Counted from the stretch's first letter, positions 1 through 9,040 are shown. The stretch: 64,000 nucleotides of DNA from Ruegeria sp. SCSIO 43209 (GCF_019904295.1 NZ_CP065359.1:707001-771000), one strand, 5' to 3'. Numbers and translations: made by a program. The notes: generated by a model not told the origin, from the sequence alone.

Positions 1-7
1 GCTCAAC

Positions 8-1675
8 ATGAGCAGTGAACGACTGATCTATCTGCCGCTGGGCGGTGCAGGCGAAATCGGCATGAATGCCTATGTCTATGGTTACGGTAAGCCGGGGCAA
101 GAGCGGTTGATCCTTGTGGATCTTGGCGTTGCCTTCCCGGACATGGACACCTCGCCCGGCGTGGATCTGATCTTTGCAGACATCACCTGGTTGAAAGAGC
201 GCGCCGATCAGCTGGAAGCAGTTTTTGTCACTCACGCGCACGAAGATCATGTCGGGGCGGTGGCCCACTGTTATGAGGCTTTGGGCGCGCCGGTCTACGC
301 GCGCGCTTTTACCGCCAATATCGCGCGTCGCAAGATGGAAGAACGCGGCCACCCGACCGAGGCGGTGCAAACTGCGTCTCCATGGCCCGAACAGATCAAG
401 GCTGGCCCGTTTACCGTTGGCTTCCTGCCGGTTTCGCATTCCATCCCTGAAAGTGCAGGGCTCGTTATCGACTCGCCTGCCGGACGCGTGGTGCATACGG
501 GGGATTTCAAGCTCGATTCCAACCCGGTCGTGGGCGAACCATTCGATCCCGATCTGTGGGCCGAGGTGGCAAAGCCCGGCGTCAAAGCGTTGGTCTGTGA
601 CAGTACCAATGTGTTCTCAAGCCATCCCGGGCGTTCGGAATCCGAAGTCGGCCCCGAGATCACCCGTCTGGTTCAAGAGGCCAGCGGCATGGTCATCGCA
701 ACCACGTTTGCCTCGAACGTGGCACGCGTGAAAACGCTGGCAGAGGCGGGACAGAAAGCCGGCCGTTCGGTCGTACTGCTGGGTCGTGCGATGCGGCGTA
801 TGATCGAGGCGGCGACCGAGACCGGCATCCTGACCGATTTTCCAAAGGTTATCAGCGCTGAAGAGGCCGTCGACGTGCCGCGCGCGAACCTGATGTTGAT
901 TGTGACTGGCAGCCAAGGCGAGCGCCGCGCGGCCAGCGCTCAACTGGCGCGTGGTAAATATCGCGGGCTAGAAGCGAAAGAGGGCGATCTGTTTCTGTTC
1001 TCGTCCAAGACTATTCCCGGCAATGAACGTGGCGTAATCCGCATCATGAACCAGCTCAGTGAGAAGGGCGTGGATGTGGTCGATGACAGCTCTGGTCTGT
1101 ATCACGTCTCGGGTCACGCCAACCGGCCTGATCTTGAGAAGGTTCACGCCCTGATCGATCCGCAGATGGTCATCCCGATGCATGGCGAACACCGCCACTT
1201 GCGTGAGCATGCCAAACTGGCCGAAACGGGTGGTCGCACTGGGATTCTCGCTGTTAACGGCACTATGCTGGATCTGACTGGGAATGCGCCCAAAGTGGCG
1301 GATTATATCGAGACTGGCCGGACCTATCTGGATGGTACAGTCAAAATCGGCGCCTTGGACGGCGTGGTGCGCGACCGGATTCGGATGGCGCTGAACGGCC
1401 ATATCATCATCACCGTGATATTGGACGAAGAAGACGAACCGCTGGGTGAGCCGTGGTGCGATACGATGGGCCTGCCCGAAACGGGATCATCCCGCGCGGG
1501 GCTGATTGAGGTGCTGGAAGAGGACCTGAACCAGTTCCTGATGCGTGCGGGCGCAAAGACGCTGCGTGATGACGACAAACTGGAAGAAGGGTTGCGCCGG
1601 ATCGCACGTCAGACCGCGCAGGCCGAGATCGGCAAGAAACCCGAGGTAACAGTGGTTGTTAGCCGAATGCGTTAA
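8..1675 (+). CDS. rnj: Ribonuclease J
   Basis: This is a 555-residue metallo-beta-lactamase/beta-CASP ribonuclease that processes and degrades mRNA in the cytoplasm from the 5' end or internally. The N terminus has the family opening LPLGGAGEIGMN, and the zinc motif HAHEDH lies near residue 76. The later GTGSQGE-like stretch (VTGSQGERR) and PMHGEHRH match the beta-CASP and C-terminal metal motifs. Length is normal for RNase J. The upstream region is outside the window, so the ribosome site cannot be judged. The convergent NUDIX gene on the other strand overlaps its stop by 4 bp. In alphaproteobacteria RNase J often works with RNase E. Family assignment is firm; substrate range is not visible. 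Confidence 0.96.
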   Translation: MSSERLIYLPLGGAGEIGMNAYVYGYGKPGQERLILVDLGVAFPDMDTSPGVDLIFADITWLKERADQLEAVFVTHAHEDHVGAVAHCYEALGAPVYARAFTANIARRKMEERGHPTEAVQTASPWPEQIKAGPFTVGFLPVSHSIPESAGLVIDSPAGRVVHTGDFKLDSNPVVGEPFDPDLWAEVAKPGVKALVCDSTNVFSSHPGRSESEVGPEITRLVQEASGMVIATTFASNVARVKTLAEAGQKAGRSVVLLGRAMRRMIEAATETGILTDFPKVISAEEAVDVPRANLMLIVTGSQGERRAASAQLARGKYRGLEAKEGDLFLFSSKTIPGNERGVIRIMNQLSEKGVDVVDDSSGLYHVSGHANRPDLEKVHALIDPQMVIPMHGEHRHLREHAKLAETGGRTGILAVNGTMLDLTGNAPKVADYIETGRTYLDGTVKIGALDGVVRDRIRMALNGHIIITVILDEEDEPLGEPWCDTMGLPETGSSRAGLIEVLEEDLNQFLMRAGAKTLRDDDKLEEGLRRIARQTAQAEIGKKPEVTVVVSRMR

Positions 1676-2373
1676 TCTGCATAGGGCATCGGATAGCCCC
1701 GAAGCTGCAGGAAAAGGCTGGCCTCTTCGTTGTTGAGAAAGAAGGGAACGGTTTCAGGCGGGTTCGGGTCCTCTGCACGGGCAGCGACTTCGGCCAGAAC
1801 AACTTCGGTGATGAAGGGCAGGTCGAACTCTCGCGCTTGGCTGATCTTGACCCATTGCAAATGCGATAGCTCGTCCGAGGCATGCGTGAAGTCGTCAAGA
1901 TCCCCCTGAATCGCGTCCGCATCGACCAGAAAGAACCTGGCGTCGAACCGGCGGGGTCGCCCCGGTGGTGTGACTGCGCGAAAGACAAATTGCAGTGCTT
2001 CCGCAGACGGCAGGTAGCCCATCGCCGCAAAGCTTTGCCAATCGGCCGGGATCGCGCCTTGCCAATTCCCTTGTTGTCCCAGAACAAGCCCGGTTTCTTC
2101 CCACAACTCTCGGATCGCCGCGACAGCCAGAGAGGTCTGCAAGTTTGGCGCTGATTGTTGTGACAGGCGATCGGTGCATAGATCGGGCAATGGCGTACTG
2201 AGCGGGATGCCTGCATCGGAAGCATCAACCGCGCCGCCCGGGAATACGAATTTGTTCGGCATGAACGCAGCCTTGGCACCGCGTTGGCCCATCAGGATCG
2301 ACGGGTCTGTGAACCGATCACGCAATACGATTACGGTAGCAGCATCCCGGATTGCGGTTTTATCCGCCGTCAT
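1672..2373 (-). CDS. NUDIX hydrolase
   Basis: This 233-residue NUDIX-fold pyrophosphohydrolase would cleave a nucleoside diphosphate linked to another moiety. The core Nudix box is visible as REL-WEETGL preceded by the expected glycine-poor helix, and the N terminus has the beta-strand signature ATVIVLRD followed by FVFPGGAVD. The start was set at ATG 2373, because the frame upstream runs through the DUF983 gene and this ATG overlaps the DUF983 stop as ATGA, a typical coupled junction. It resembles the long NUDT19/CoA-pyrophosphatase-like branch, but the substrate is inference only. Confidence 0.9.
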   Translation of the reverse strand: MTADKTAIRDAATVIVLRDRFTDPSILMGQRGAKAAFMPNKFVFPGGAVDASDAGIPLSTPLPDLCTDRLSQQSAPNLQTSLAVAAIRELWEETGLVLGQQGNWQGAIPADWQSFAAMGYLPSAEALQFVFRAVTPPGRPRRFDARFFLVDADAIQGDLDDFTHASDELSHLQWVKISQAREFDLPFITEVVLAEVAARAEDPNPPETVPFFLNNEEASLFLQLRGYPMPYAD

Positions 2374-2768
2374 CCGGCCTTGCCAAACCCGTGCATCCGC
2401 CGCGCCCATTGATAGGCGACAACGGCCCCTTTGAGACGGGGCAGAAGGAACAGGGATAGCGCGACGCAGCCGATCGAGAATGCAATCGCCATGGTCCATG
2501 GATCGGGACGCCACTGCACGTAAGAGACATGAAGGGCGGGTGCCAGAAGGTGCCCCACCAGCAGGATCGTCAGGTAGGCCGGGCCGTCATCAGCGCGATG
2601 ATGGAACAATTCCTCCCCGCATTCCGAACAGGTGTCATTCACCTTGAGATAGCTGTGCAACAGCGCACCCTCACCGCAATTCGGGCATTTGCACCGGAAC
2701 CCTCGGATCAATGCGGGTTTTGTTGGGCGGTCTTCTTCGAGCGAACTGTCAATAGTTTGGTCAATCAT
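2370..2768 (-). CDS. DUF983 family zinc-ribbon membrane protein
   Basis: A small protein (about 132 residues) with an N-terminal zinc ribbon, CPNCGEG...CSECGEE, followed by two hydrophobic segments (around YLTILLVGHLLAPAL and MAIAFSIGCVALSLFLL). This matches the DUF983 family, whose function is unknown. It sits upstream of the NUDIX gene with a 4-bp overlap, so the two are likely one transcript. In-frame upstream ATGs at 2798 and 2783 exist. 2768 is preferred because it gives the short N terminus usual before the zinc ribbon, but this choice is uncertain. Confidence 0.85.
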   Translation of the reverse strand: MIDQTIDSSLEEDRPTKPALIRGFRCKCPNCGEGALLHSYLKVNDTCSECGEELFHHRADDGPAYLTILLVGHLLAPALHVSYVQWRPDPWTMAIAFSIGCVALSLFLLPRLKGAVVAYQWARRMHGFGKAG

Positions 2769-2989
2769 ATGTATCTCGCGCATCTTTCCTGGAGGCATAT
2801 AGGCAGGATCAGACCCAACGGAAAAGGGGGGTGCGTCGCTTTGTGGCGCTGCTGCTTAGCGTATCATTTTCTATTGGCGTTTCAAATAAAGCAAAAAAAG
2901 TTGTGCCGGAAGCGACGGAAACCCGCCCAAGCCGCGTTTGAATAGGTATCAACAGCGGCAAATGGCCGCCAAATTCAGGGAACTATGTA

Positions 2990-3445
2990 ATGAAAACCAA
3001 AAGCTTCATTTCGGCAATCGTCGTAGCTGCAGTTACTGTGACCGGCACTTCCGCTTTGGCCAAGGGCCCGCGTGCGACATTTCAGGAACTGGATGCCGAC
3101 GGGGACGGGCAGGTGACTCAGGCCGAGATCGAGACACATCGCAACCAGAAATTCACCGCTGCCGATACGGATGGCGACGGCCAACTGAGCGTCGAAGAAA
3201 TGCAGGCTGCGGCGCAGACCAAGGCCAACGAGCGTGTCACCAAGATGTTCGAAAAGCACGACGCAAATGCGGATGGTTTCCTTAGCGAAGATGAATTGCC
3301 GAAGCCGCGCCGCGCCTCCAAGATGTTCGAGCGCATCGATGCCGACGGCAACGGTTCGATCTCAGAACAGGAATACGCGGATGCAAAAGACAAAATGGGC
3401 CGGAAACACAAGCGGCATCAGAAGTCGGACACCGACAACAACTGA
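2990..3445 (+). CDS. Secreted EF-hand calcium-binding protein
   Basis: The 151-residue protein starts with a clear Sec signal peptide (MKTKSFISAIVVAAVTVTGTSALAK) and then carries four EF-hand loops: DADGDGQVTQAE, DTDGDGQLSVEE, DANADGFLSEDE and DADGNGSISEQE. All four keep acidic ligands at positions 1, 3, 5 and 12, so calcium binding in the periplasm is likely. The C terminus is basic and histidine-containing (GRKHKRHQK). The gene lies 6 bp before the sigma-factor gene on the same strand, which suggests a shared transcript and perhaps a calcium or envelope signal feeding the sigma/anti-sigma pair; that link is inference. Confidence 0.92.
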   Translation: MKTKSFISAIVVAAVTVTGTSALAKGPRATFQELDADGDGQVTQAEIETHRNQKFTAADTDGDGQLSVEEMQAAAQTKANERVTKMFEKHDANADGFLSEDELPKPRRASKMFERIDADGNGSISEQEYADAKDKMGRKHKRHQKSDTDNN

Positions 3446-3451
3446 TGCGGG

Positions 3452-4066
3452 ATGGAGGATCTGACCTCTTATCCCGACATCGAGCATGGCGGAACACCTG
3501 CCATGCCCGAGCCCAGCGACGAAGAGTTGCTGGGCCGGTTTTCTGATGGCGATGCTACGGCGGCCCGCCTGCTGACCGGGCGGTTGGGGCCGCGAAGTTA
3601 TTCCGTGGCTTTGCGAATGCTGGGAAACCCAGCAGAAGCAGAGGACGTGACGCAAGAAGCGATGATGCGCCTTTGGAAGATGGCACCTGACTGGGTGCCG
3701 GGGCAGGCGCAGTTATCGACCTGGCTCTATCGCGTAACACTGAATCTATGTGTGGACTTGCGCCGGAAAAAGCGGCCTCAAGCGTTGGACAATGTGGCCG
3801 AACCCGAAGATGAGACTGCCAGTGTGGTCGACCAGATGCAGGAGAGTGCCCGCAAGGACGCGTTGCAGGCTGCATTGGAGCATTTGCCGGACCGGCAGCG
3901 GCAGGCTGTGGTTCTGCGGCACATCGAAGAATTGTCCAATCCCGAAATCGCGGGGATCATGGATATTTCGGTCGAGGCGGTTGAAAGCCTGACCGCGCGT
4001 GGCAAACGATCTCTTACCGCGATACTGGCGGGGCGTCGGGATGAACTGGGGTACGAACATGGCTGA
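3452..4066 (+). CDS. ECF-type RNA polymerase sigma factor
   Basis: A 204-residue sigma-70 family protein with region 2 (SVALRMLGNPAEAEDVTQEAMMRLWK) and region 4 (LEHLPDRQRQAVVLRHIEELSNPEIAGIMDISVEAVESLTARGKRSL). It lacks regions 1 and 3, as ECF sigma factors do. The reading frame opens at ATG 3452; a second in-frame ATG at 3503 (MPEPSDEEL) is an alternative start. The stop overlaps the next start by 8 bp, so the downstream membrane protein is translated together with it and is a good candidate for its anti-sigma partner. Confidence 0.92.
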   Translation: MEDLTSYPDIEHGGTPAMPEPSDEELLGRFSDGDATAARLLTGRLGPRSYSVALRMLGNPAEAEDVTQEAMMRLWKMAPDWVPGQAQLSTWLYRVTLNLCVDLRRKKRPQALDNVAEPEDETASVVDQMQESARKDALQAALEHLPDRQRQAVVLRHIEELSNPEIAGIMDISVEAVESLTARGKRSLTAILAGRRDELGYEHG

Positions 4067-4403
4067 TCAAGATAACGAACTCGACCATCTGTTTGCACAG
4101 GCGCGTGCGGCGCGGGATGTGCTTCCCGACGATCTGGCTGTTCGCATCGAAACGGATGCCGAAGCCATACGTCTGGCCCGGACTGCAAGACCGCAGCGGC
4201 GGACATGGCGGCAAAAGATAGGCGTTATCGGGGGGTGGCAAGGGTTGAGCGGTCTTGTGGCCGCAAGCGCAGCTGGCGTCTGGATCGGGTTCTCCGCGCC
4301 GACCTTCTTGCCGGACCCTGTTGATTATTTCATCTCACAAGAGACGGCCTATCTGATGGCCGATCTGAATTTAGACGAAAACTATCTGGAGGATGCAGAA
4401 TGA
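4059..4403 (+). CDS. Probable anti-sigma factor, single-pass membrane protein
   Basis: A 114-residue protein with a cytoplasmic charged N-terminal half, one hydrophobic segment (LSGLVAASAAGVWIGF) near the middle and a short acidic C-terminal tail. No enzyme motif is seen. Size, topology and overlap with the upstream sigma gene and the downstream CpxP-like gene fit an anti-sigma factor, but this rests mainly on context. The start at 4059 was chosen over an upstream in-frame ATG at 3999 inside the sigma gene, because it gives the usual short overlap. Confidence 0.72.
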   Translation: MADQDNELDHLFAQARAARDVLPDDLAVRIETDAEAIRLARTARPQRRTWRQKIGVIGGWQGLSGLVAASAAGVWIGFSAPTFLPDPVDYFISQETAYLMADLNLDENYLEDAE

Positions 4404-4873
4404 GCGATCATCCCGCACCCAAACGCAAATGGATGCCGATATTGCTGGTTGTCTCTCTTGCTTTGAATCTGCTGATTGTCGGAGTCATTTTGGGTGCGGC
4501 ATTGCGCTTTAAAGGAAGCGCTCATGCCGATGCGCCTCCGGGATTTGGCCCGGCGCTGTATTATGCGCTGCCAAAGTCGGATCGAAAGGCTCTGAGGGGT
4601 GAGTTGTCGGACCTGCGCGGAAAAGGATCACATCGGCGCAAGCAGGATTTTACTGCTCTTAGTCAAGTGCTTAGGGCCGTGCCTTTCGATCCCGCAGCGG
4701 TTGCGAGTCTTTTGGCACAGCAGTCGAAGGCAACTGCTGATCTGCAGACTGCGCTTCATCAGCAATGGCTGGCCCAGATCTCGGCCATGAATGATGACCA
4801 ACGTGCCGCTTACGCGGACCGGCTGGAGGACGTGGTTAAACGCGGCCCGCGCAAACACAAAAAACGGGACTGA
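4400..4873 (+). CDS. Periplasmic heavy-metal sensor / CpxP-like protein
   Basis: A 157-residue protein with an N-terminal membrane anchor (MPILLVVSLALNLLIVGVILGAAL) and a helical periplasmic domain rich in charged residues, ending in a lysine-rich tail. This is the layout of the Metal_resist/CpxP-like LTXXQ group. The start overlaps the previous gene by ATGA. In this position, after a sigma and a probable anti-sigma gene, it could modulate the anti-sigma factor from the periplasm. That role is inference; metal binding cannot be shown from the sequence. Confidence 0.82.
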   Translation: MSDHPAPKRKWMPILLVVSLALNLLIVGVILGAALRFKGSAHADAPPGFGPALYYALPKSDRKALRGELSDLRGKGSHRRKQDFTALSQVLRAVPFDPAAVASLLAQQSKATADLQTALHQQWLAQISAMNDDQRAAYADRLEDVVKRGPRKHKKRD

Positions 4874-4877
4874 CTAG

Positions 4878-6278
4878 TCACGCTGCGCTTTGCCGAATCT
4901 GTACCTGGTTGCGGCCCGCTTTTTTGGCGGCATAAAGTGCTTTGTCCGCCGAGCTGATCAATCGACCAACCGGGTCTGCTTCGCCTGGATGAGAGAGTTC
5001 GGGCGGGGTACATAATTTCACCCCCACGCTGATCGTTACGGGTACTGGGGCCGGACGATCCGGCAGCTGAAAAGGTTTTTCGCAAATTGTTTCACAAATC
5101 TGTTTCGCTTGCTTCAGCGCTTGGTCGGTTGAGGTATTCGGTAGCCCGATCATGAACTCTTCGCCGCCGATACGCGCGACAAAACCGGTTTTTCCTATCA
5201 CGACTCGCAGCCTTTTCGCGGTTTCGGTCAGAACCAAATCCCCCGCGGCGTGACCGTAACGGTCATTGATTGCCTTGAAGTGGTCCAGATCGGCCAGCAT
5301 CACGGCGAATCCGTGTTCCGTTTCTGGGGCCTGATGCGCGATCTGGTCCAGCGCGCGCATCGCATAGCGGCGATTGAACAGTCCCGTCAGCGGATCGATC
5401 AGGGATTCGGCCAAATCCCTGCGCAATGTCGCTCGCAATCTGTCGTCTCGGGTCTTGCGGGCGATCAAAGTTTCAAGCCGCAAGCATATCTCATCTGTCT
5501 GAAACCCGCCCATGCAGACCGCATCAGCGCCTCGGTCCAGCGCCTCGGCCGCAAGTGCGGGATTATCATCCGGCAACACACCGATCAGCACCGTATTTCG
5601 TGTCGCACCGCGCGACCGAAGATCTGCCAGTAGGTTCCGCCCCGAGCTATTCGGTGCAAGCTCAACAACAATCGCGTCCGGGATCGTCCCGGACAGGATG
5701 CCTTTGAGATCAGGCAGAGTATGGCCGGTCACACGATGCCGGGTTTGATGGGTCAGAGCATTACTCCACAACGCGCTGGTTCGAACTGTTTGCGTCAGGA
5801 TCGCGATCTCTGCCGTCGATGGCGGGGCGATCAGCACCTGTGGCGCCTCGCCAAAGCCAATGGTTTGGGCCGAACCTTCGATGTTTAATTCCTGCCGTTC
5901 GGCGCGCGCACGTAACAAGCTGCGCACGCGGGCCAATAGAAGTGTATCCTTGAACGGATAGCCAAGCACATCATCCAGCCCGTCCGACAGTGCCTTCAAA
6001 CGCGCTGCTTTGTCGTTTTGCGGTGCAATCGCAACAATCGGCACATCGATCAGAGCAGGATCTGCCGCCATCACTTTCTTAACATCCGCAGCGCTTCCGT
6101 CGGGCAGAGTTTGCGCTGTAAGAACCAGATCAGGCCGTGTCCGCCGCAGCAATGCACCAAGCCCGGCCAGTTTCTCACCCTGCACGACATGGTACCAGGC
6201 GGCCGTCAACTGAACCTTGAGCATTATGCGATTGGTCGAAACACCGTCGAGGACGAGTATGGTGCCTTGTACAGACAT
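4878..6278 (-). CDS. pleD: PleD-like diguanylate cyclase with two receiver-like domains
   Basis: About 466 residues: receiver-like domain 1 (roughly 5-120), receiver-like domain 2 (155-280) and a C-terminal GGDEF domain (295-460) with active-site motif GGEEF. The layout is that of Caulobacter PleD, which makes cyclic di-GMP. The usual phosphoacceptor aspartate of receiver 1 is replaced (PDLVLTAQTLP where LLD is expected), and the acidic pair reads LDG. Receiver 2 has glutamate (VVELAPNSSG). The RxxD inhibitory site five residues before GGEEF is absent (GKTG). The cyclase may therefore not respond to phosphorylation or product inhibition in the standard way. ATG at 6284 is an alternative start. 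Confidence 0.9.
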   Translation of the reverse strand: MSVQGTILVLDGVSTNRIMLKVQLTAAWYHVVQGEKLAGLGALLRRTRPDLVLTAQTLPDGSAADVKKVMAADPALIDVPIVAIAPQNDKAARLKALSDGLDDVLGYPFKDTLLLARVRSLLRARAERQELNIEGSAQTIGFGEAPQVLIAPPSTAEIAILTQTVRTSALWSNALTHQTRHRVTGHTLPDLKGILSGTIPDAIVVELAPNSSGRNLLADLRSRGATRNTVLIGVLPDDNPALAAEALDRGADAVCMGGFQTDEICLRLETLIARKTRDDRLRATLRRDLAESLIDPLTGLFNRRYAMRALDQIAHQAPETEHGFAVMLADLDHFKAINDRYGHAAGDLVLTETAKRLRVVIGKTGFVARIGGEEFMIGLPNTSTDQALKQAKQICETICEKPFQLPDRPAPVPVTISVGVKLCTPPELSHPGEADPVGRLISSADKALYAAKKAGRNQVQIRQSAA

Positions 6279-6367
6279 AGCCATTCACCGTTTGATTGCA
6301 TGCGTTGCTAAAGTGTTTATGAGTCTGGTTAACAAACCCTTTCCAACACATTGTCCGAGGCCAGTTT

Positions 6368-6652
6368 ATGCCGATCTCCGCCAATTCCGCTGAAACTCTG
6401 GCCCTGAATGTGCTGGGCTGGCTGGTGGGAAATGATGAGTTGCTGCCCGTTTTCCTGGGGGCGACAGGTGCCTCGGAACAAGATTTGCGCGACCGTGCGG
6501 GTGAGACAGAATTTCTTGGGTCTGTGTTGGACTTTCTGTTGCTTGACGATTCATGGGTGATCGCTTTTTGTGACGCCAATTCCGTGCCCTACGAAGAGCC
6601 GGGTCAAGCCCGTGCCGCGTTGTCCGGAGTTTCGGATATGCACTGGACCTAA
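6368..6652 (+). CDS. DUF3572 family protein
   Basis: A 94-residue helical protein (MPISANSAETLALNVLGWLVGNDELL...) that matches the DUF3572 family found in Rhodobacterales and rhizobia. Function is unknown. It is divergent from the PleD-like gene, 89 bp apart, and in the relatives I know of it keeps this neighbour. No signal peptide or catalytic motif is visible. It ends 19 bp before the HAD phosphatase gene, so the two are probably co-transcribed. Confidence 0.85.
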   Translation: MPISANSAETLALNVLGWLVGNDELLPVFLGATGASEQDLRDRAGETEFLGSVLDFLLLDDSWVIAFCDANSVPYEEPGQARAALSGVSDMHWT

Positions 6653-6671
6653 CCCAAAGGAAATTTGTTTC

Positions 6672-7367
6672 ATGGCAATCGACGCCCTCGTGTTCGACAA
6701 GGACGGTACTCTTTTTGATTTTGCAGCCACTTGGGGTGCGTTCGGGCGTATCGCGATGCTGCAGCTCTCTGATGGAGATGTGCAGCGCGCGACCGAGTTG
6801 GGGAAGGCCATCGGATTTGATTTTGAACAAGAGAGCTACGACCCGAATAGCGTAGTCATCGCCGGAACGGTCGATGAAGTTGCTGCAGCCCTGACACCGC
6901 ATTTGCCTGAGGTATCTCTGGGGCACCTGATCGAAACACTCAACCGGGCGTCAGCGAACGCAGAGCAGATCCAAGCCGTTCCCTTGGCACCATTCCTTGC
7001 CGAGCTGCGGCGCGCCGGGCTGAAACTGGGCGTTGCGACGAACGATGCTGAAATGCCGGCCCTGCAGCACCTGCAGTCCGTTGGTGTGCGGGACCATTTT
7101 GATTTTGTAGCCGGATATGACAGCGGACATGGTTACAAGCCAGGTCCGGGGCAGCTATTGGCCTTTGCTCAGCATGTCGAGGTCGCGCCATCTCGTGTTG
7201 CGATGGTTGGTGACAGTCTTCACGATCTAGAGGCGGGACGCGCCGCAGGGATGGTCACCATCGGGGTTCTGACCGGCATGGCGACGGCCAAAACACTCGA
7301 ACCGCTGGCGGATGTCGTCTTGCCCAACATCGGGCACATTCCCGGCTGGTTGTCGAAAACCGAATAA
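6672..7367 (+). CDS. HAD-family phosphatase, phosphoglycolate phosphatase-like
   Basis: A 231-residue HAD hydrolase with all four motifs: I DKDGTLFD (residues 8-15), II GVATNDAE, III lysine in GHGYKPGPG, and IV MVGDSLHDLEAG. The first aspartate would form the phospho-enzyme intermediate. The cap after motif I is helical, as in phosphoglycolate phosphatases. Start 6672 follows a good ribosome site (AAAGGAAA), whereas the upstream ATG at 6570 lies inside DUF3572. The true substrate is unknown. Confidence 0.9.
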   Translation: MAIDALVFDKDGTLFDFAATWGAFGRIAMLQLSDGDVQRATELGKAIGFDFEQESYDPNSVVIAGTVDEVAAALTPHLPEVSLGHLIETLNRASANAEQIQAVPLAPFLAELRRAGLKLGVATNDAEMPALQHLQSVGVRDHFDFVAGYDSGHGYKPGPGQLLAFAQHVEVAPSRVAMVGDSLHDLEAGRAAGMVTIGVLTGMATAKTLEPLADVVLPNIGHIPGWLSKTE

Positions 7368-7480
7368 TCTCGGTTCCAAATCGCCGGGTTGGATAATAAA
7401 ACCGACAACTCTTGTCGCAGACAGAACGGCGATACTGAATCTTCGGGGCTTTCATAGGAGTGAAAGCGCGGAGGATGGTG

Positions 7481-9040
7481 ATGGCTGAGAGCAAGACACG
7501 CAAACGTCGCGGTGGTGGACGCGCGGGTGCAGCCGCAAGGCGCGGCGCGGCGGTGATCGAGCAGATGCCCTGGAACCCGCCCACAAACATCGACAAGCCA
7601 ATCGAGCCGTTGGGACCCGAGGGGATCGAAGCGGTTCACGAAGGTGCCATGCGGATTCTCGAAGAGATCGGCATCGAGTTCTACAATCAGGAAGCCATCG
7701 GGATCCTGCGCAAGGCGGGCTGTACAATTTCCGGCGACAACGTCCGCATGGACCGGGATTTCGTGATGGAAATGGTGGGCAAGGCGCCCAGCAAATTTAC
7801 CATCACGCCGCGCAACCCGGAGCATCAGATCGAGATTGGTGGCAAGACCATTCTGTTCGGCAATGTTTCATCCCCACCAAATTATTGGGACATGGAAATC
7901 GGAAAAAAAGTGCCCGGCACCCGGCGGATGTGTCAGGACCTGCTGAAGTTGACGCAATACTTCAACTGTATCCACTTTGCAGGTGGATATCCGGTTGAGC
8001 CGGTCGATATCCACGCCAGCATACGGCACCTTGATGTGCTTTATGACAAGCTGACCCTGACTGATAAGGCAATGCATGCCTATTCGCTGGGGAAAGAGCG
8101 CGTCGAAGACGTGATGGAGATGGTGCGTATCGCGGGTGGCCTGAGCCACGAGGAATTCGAGGCCACGCCCCGGATGTACACTAACATCAACTCGACCTCA
8201 CCGTTGAAACACGACCATCCAATGATCGATGGCTGCCTGCGGTTGGCGCGGCGTGGGCAGGCAATTGTCGTGACGCCTTTCACTCTGGCCGGGGCGATGG
8301 CCCCTGTGACGATGGCTGGCGCAGTGGCACAATCGCTTGCCGAAGCGCTGTGCGCGATTGCGTTGTTTCAGTACGTTCGCCCGGGTATTCCATGCGTGAT
8401 CGGGACCTTTACTTCGAATGTCGATATGAAATCCGGTGCGCCTGCATTCGGGACACCGGAATACATGCGCTCGACCCAGATGACTGGGCAGATGGCACGG
8501 TATTATGGCTTGCCTATGCGGTCCTCGGGTGTTTGCGCGGCAAATGTGCCCGATGGGCAGTCGGTTTGGGAAACCTCGAATTCCCTTTGGGCGGCGGTGC
8601 AGTCAGGCACCAACATGGTATATCATGCGGCAGGCTGGCTTGAAGGAGGCCTTATCGCAAGCCCCGAGAAATTCATCATGGATTGCGAAATCCTGCAGCA
8701 GATTCAGCGGTATATGCAGCCGGAACTGACAGCGACGGGCCCGGATGACATCGCCCTTGAAGCGATCCGGTCTGTTGGAAACGACGGGCATTTCTTTGGC
8801 ATCCAACATACGCAAGATCGCTATACCACCGCATTTTATCAGCCGTTCCTGAGTGACTGGAAAAACTTCGAAGCCTGGGAAGCAGCTGGTGGTATCTGGA
8901 CTGCGGAACGTGCCCATCGGATGTTTAAGGAGATCGTGAACAATTTCGATGCCCCGAAGATGGATGAGGCGATCCGCGAGGAGCTGGCCGAGTTTGTTGA
9001 GCGCCGCAAGGCCGAAGACGGTGCGCCGACCGATTTCTGA
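7481..9040 (+). CDS. Trimethylamine methyltransferase (MttB) family protein, non-pyrrolysine
   Basis: A 519-residue member of the MttB/COG5598 superfamily. It begins with a very basic tail (KTRKRRGGGRAGAAARR) and continues into the family TIM barrel (EAVHEGAMRILEEIGIEFYNQEAIGILRKAG). The frame is read through without an amber codon, so it is of the non-pyrrolysine type, which includes glycine-betaine and other quaternary-amine demethylases. Start 7481 is set by GGAGG six bases upstream; GTG 7460 and ATG 7475 are poorer. No corrinoid protein is adjacent, so the methyl acceptor must be encoded elsewhere. The substrate is not predictable. Confidence 0.9.
   Translation: MAESKTRKRRGGGRAGAAARRGAAVIEQMPWNPPTNIDKPIEPLGPEGIEAVHEGAMRILEEIGIEFYNQEAIGILRKAGCTISGDNVRMDRDFVMEMVGKAPSKFTITPRNPEHQIEIGGKTILFGNVSSPPNYWDMEIGKKVPGTRRMCQDLLKLTQYFNCIHFAGGYPVEPVDIHASIRHLDVLYDKLTLTDKAMHAYSLGKERVEDVMEMVRIAGGLSHEEFEATPRMYTNINSTSPLKHDHPMIDGCLRLARRGQAIVVTPFTLAGAMAPVTMAGAVAQSLAEALCAIALFQYVRPGIPCVIGTFTSNVDMKSGAPAFGTPEYMRSTQMTGQMARYYGLPMRSSGVCAANVPDGQSVWETSNSLWAAVQSGTNMVYHAAGWLEGGLIASPEKFIMDCEILQQIQRYMQPELTATGPDDIALEAIRSVGNDGHFFGIQHTQDRYTTAFYQPFLSDWKNFEAWEAAGGIWTAERAHRMFKEIVNNFDAPKMDEAIREELAEFVERRKAEDGAPTDF

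Noticed and set aside
7481..9040. Possible pyrrolysine-containing MttB
   Set aside because: The frame is read through without any in-frame TAG, so it belongs to the non-pyrrolysine branch.
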